Origin: an archaeon
Lineage (GTDB): Archaea; Micrarchaeota; Micrarchaeia; Norongarragalinales; SBBD01
Direction: 5' to 3'
Length of the DNA stretch: 5,431 bases
Assembly: GCA_005239845.1 (NCBI GenBank)
Contig: SBBD01000168.1
Span: forward strand, 1-5,431
Part shown: piece after piece, positions 4,398 through 5,431 of the stretch
How the letters are laid out: every line of letters starts with the position of its first letter
Position numbering within the stretch: position 1 is the stretch's first letter
Notes under the pieces: generated by a model
What the model saw: only the letters and a program-made list of their open reading frames with translations
What the model was told of the DNA's origin: nothing
Database searches by the model: none
Program-made: the position numbers and the translations under genes

Positions 4398-4418
4398 AAA
4401 AAAGGCGGCGGTATCGCC
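4398..4418 (-). terminator. Hairpin and T6 terminator of nac
   Basis: On the minus strand, 28 bases past the nac stop, GGCG-ATAC-CGCC forms a 4-bp GC stem with a tetraloop. It is followed after three bases by TTTTTT. This looks like a bacterial-style intrinsic terminator, and the T-tract alone would be enough in archaea. A second T5 tract lies further on (4353-4357). Confidence 0.55.
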
Positions 4419-4445
4419 AATAGCGGAGGATACTCTGTCAAATCT

Positions 4446-4829
4446 TCAGTCCCGTTTCGCCATCATGATGGCGGCCGCTAGGTCTCCCTTGGTTTCCTTC
4501 AAGGCCTGTTCCGCCTCTTCCCTGGAAACCTTCGCTTGTTCCATGACGAGCTTGACGTCGTTTTCAAAGGAAGCGACGTCGTTGTTGGAGGGAGAGAAAG
4601 CAGGGGATTCCGGAGCCGAAGAGCCGCTTCCGCCTTCGGATATTTTGCCCTGGACTTGGAAGGATTTTTGCCCCTGGATTTCCATGGCCACGACCTGCGG
4701 CTCGCTAATGCTGAATTGCGAGCCGTCCTTCCTGTAGATGACGACTTTCTCCGCGCTGACTTCTTCGCTCTTGATGCCGAACTGCTTCATCATCTGCGCG
4801 AGCTGTTTCGGGTTCATGTTCGGAAGCAT
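4446..4829 (-). CDS. nac: Archaeal nascent polypeptide-associated complex protein
   Basis: NAC binds ribosomes near the exit tunnel and contacts newly made chains; archaea form it as a homodimer. The 127 residues match the archaeal family: MLPNMNPKQLAQMMKQFGIK at the start, then the NAC beta-barrel (about 25-62) with PQVVAMEIQGQKSFQVQG. A Ser/Gly/Pro linker of about 22 residues follows, longer than in many homologues. The C-terminal UBA domain (about 87-125) has DVKLVMEQAKVSREEAEQAL and GDLAAAIM. The open frame continues upstream, but the added sequence has no family resemblance and runs antisense into the divergent gene. ATG 4829 gives the standard N-terminus, and a TATA-like element centred near 4855 predicts a leaderless start exactly there. 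It is a housekeeping gene, not obviously tied to the pilins. Confidence 0.95.
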   Translation of the reverse strand: MLPNMNPKQLAQMMKQFGIKSEEVSAEKVVIYRKDGSQFSISEPQVVAMEIQGQKSFQVQGKISEGGSGSSAPESPAFSPSNNDVASFENDVKLVMEQAKVSREEAEQALKETKGDLAAAIMMAKRD

Positions 4830-4850
4830 GTGGTCCGCCTTCAGGCAAGC

Positions 4851-4878
4851 GTTTTTAAGCGGCGCGCCATTAAAAGGG
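4851..4878. promoter_or_regulatory. Divergent promoter region of nac and the coiled-coil gene
   Basis: Only 61 bases separate the two divergent start codons. GTTTTTAAGC (4851-4860) is AT-rich on both strands: on the minus strand (GCTTAAAAAC) it is about 26 bases from the nac ATG, and on the plus strand it predicts a start near 4882 for the gene at 4891. CATTAAAAGG (4869-4878) is a second candidate. The two promoters must overlap or share DNA. Confidence 0.5.
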
Positions 4879-4890
4879 TTTTGATTTCGC

Positions 4891-5268
4891 ATGCCCGTAA
4901 AAAGCGCCAAGGAAATGGAGGACTTGAGGAACGACGTGCGCACGCTGGACTCCAAGCTCAGTCTGCTCGCGCAAAAGTTTTCCACGATCGAGAAGAACGA
5001 GGAAGTGCTCGGAAGAACCTTGGTGGCGCACAATGAAAGGCTGAAGGAAATCGAGGAAAAGGGAGGAGGGGGCGGTGGAATAAAATCCGCGGGAGGCGGC
5101 GCTGCTTCGGGGGAAATGGAACAGCTGCGCGTGCAACTCGAGGCCTTGAAGAAGGAATTCGCGGAACTGCGGAAGGAAACGCAGGAAATGCGCTATATCC
5201 TCAACAGCATCAACCCCTTGGAGTTCGTCACCGTGGACCAAGTAAAGGAGCTCTTGAAACAGAAATAA
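4891..5268 (+). CDS. Coiled-coil protein with central Gly-rich linker, function unknown
   Basis: I do not recognise a named family. The 125 residues form two heptad-rich helices (about 6-56 and 75-105) joined by a flexible Gly/Ala/Ser segment (58-73, with GGGGGG and AGGGAASG). A short conserved-looking tail, NSINPLEFVTVDQVKELLKQK, ends the protein. There is no signal peptide or membrane segment, so it is probably cytosolic and oligomeric. The coiled coil followed by an INP motif faintly recalls the C-terminus of the archaellum accessory proteins FlaC/FlaD (coiled coil then QINPF). That resemblance is too short to rely on, but the nearby pilin genes make it worth noting. The start is the ATG inside a GCATGC palindrome, with a short leader predicted from the divergent promoter. 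The next ORF can start immediately after its stop, which suggests co-transcription. Confidence 0.82.
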   Translation: MPVKSAKEMEDLRNDVRTLDSKLSLLAQKFSTIEKNEEVLGRTLVAHNERLKEIEEKGGGGGGIKSAGGGAASGEMEQLRVQLEALKKEFAELRKETQEMRYILNSINPLEFVTVDQVKELLKQK

Positions 5269-5277
5269 GTGACGTCG

Positions 5278-5418
5278 ATGACGAAGATAACTACAAAAAG
5301 CAGTACCCAAAGCCTTGCCGACTTATTTGGAACAGCGCCTGAAATTGATGCGGAAGGATTTTACATGGAGCGGAAAAAAGAAATACGCTTAGAAAACAGA
5401 AAGCTCGGCCGGAGATGA
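5278..5418 (+). CDS. 46-residue small protein resembling an antitoxin C-terminal tail
   Basis: This ORF begins nine bases after the coiled-coil gene stop. GTG 5269, in the same frame, would add three residues and abut that stop. AGTGA upstream of the ATG is a weak ribosome site. The product has a polar N-terminus (TKSSTQ), then SLADLFGTAPEIDAEGF and a charged helix, ERKKEIRLENRK. A short 'LFG' motif followed by hydrophobic and aromatic residues and then a basic/acidic helix is reminiscent of toxin-binding tails of VapB-type antitoxins. There is no visible DNA-binding domain, so it would be a minimal antitoxin. GAGGGG (5417-5422) near the stop is a good ribosome site for a gene starting at about 5428-5432, at the window edge. 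An ATG overlapping the stop is closed after four codons. The antitoxin assignment is an inference by resemblance only. Confidence 0.5.
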   Translation: MTKITTKSSTQSLADLFGTAPEIDAEGFYMERKKEIRLENRKLGRR

Positions 5419-5431
5419 GGGGCATATAAAG

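Noticed and set aside
4330..4737. Plus-strand ORF overlapping the PKD gene end, with an N-terminus reading KKAAVSPIAED that looks faintly pilin-like
   Set aside because: It has no hydrophobic helix after the motif, and most of it is antisense to nac, whose codons explain the open frame.
4830..5033. N-terminal extension of nac giving a 195-residue protein
   Set aside because: The added residues do not resemble the family, overlap the divergent gene antisense, and lie upstream of the predicted leaderless start.
5415..5429. ATG overlapping the stop of the 46-codon ORF as a coupled downstream start
   Set aside because: The frame closes after four codons.

Overview
This window is archaeal. It holds an archaeal-type nascent polypeptide-associated complex (NAC) protein and a cluster of short pilin-like proteins with class III (EppA-type) signal peptides. 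TATA boxes sit 22-29 bp before likely transcription starts, several transcripts look leaderless, and oligo-T tracts follow minus-strand genes. The short class III pilins, the compact layout and the medium-to-high GC content would fit a DPANN-type lineage such as Diapherotrites/Iainarchaeota or Micrarchaeota. That placement is an inference; no rRNA gene is present to confirm it.

Left part (1-1308, plus strand): a polyamine operon. It starts with the 3' part of speD (S-adenosylmethionine decarboxylase), then a pyruvoyl-dependent arginine decarboxylase (pdaD), then a small two-helix membrane protein of unknown function. Both enzymes cleave themselves to make a pyruvoyl cofactor. Together they supply agmatine and decarboxylated SAM for spermidine synthesis by the agmatine route. 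The membrane protein shows strong signs of a one-base frameshift at a T5 run, and pdaD may have a similar one upstream of its annotated start.

1309-1563: a short regulatory stretch with a TATA-like element and a perfect 12-bp palindrome, followed by a 35-codon ORF that is half Lys/Arg. It converges on ribA.

1564-3572 (minus strand): ribA (GTP cyclohydrolase II, riboflavin synthesis), then four tandem pilin-like genes with class III signal peptides. These fall into two paralogous pairs. Each gene has its own TATA box, and the two with longer leaders share an exact 14-bp promoter word. Their exposed parts are rich in N-glycosylation sequons.

3645-4342 (plus strand): a divergently transcribed, larger class III-like protein with a cysteine-rich module, a PKD domain and an acidic Ca-loop-like tail. 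It may be a minor or tip subunit of the structure built from the small pilins.

Right part (4398-5431): the NAC gene (minus strand, with a hairpin/T-tract terminator) shares a short divergent promoter region with a coiled-coil/Gly-linker protein of unknown function. A 46-codon ORF that resembles the toxin-binding tail of small antitoxins follows; the window ends just after it.
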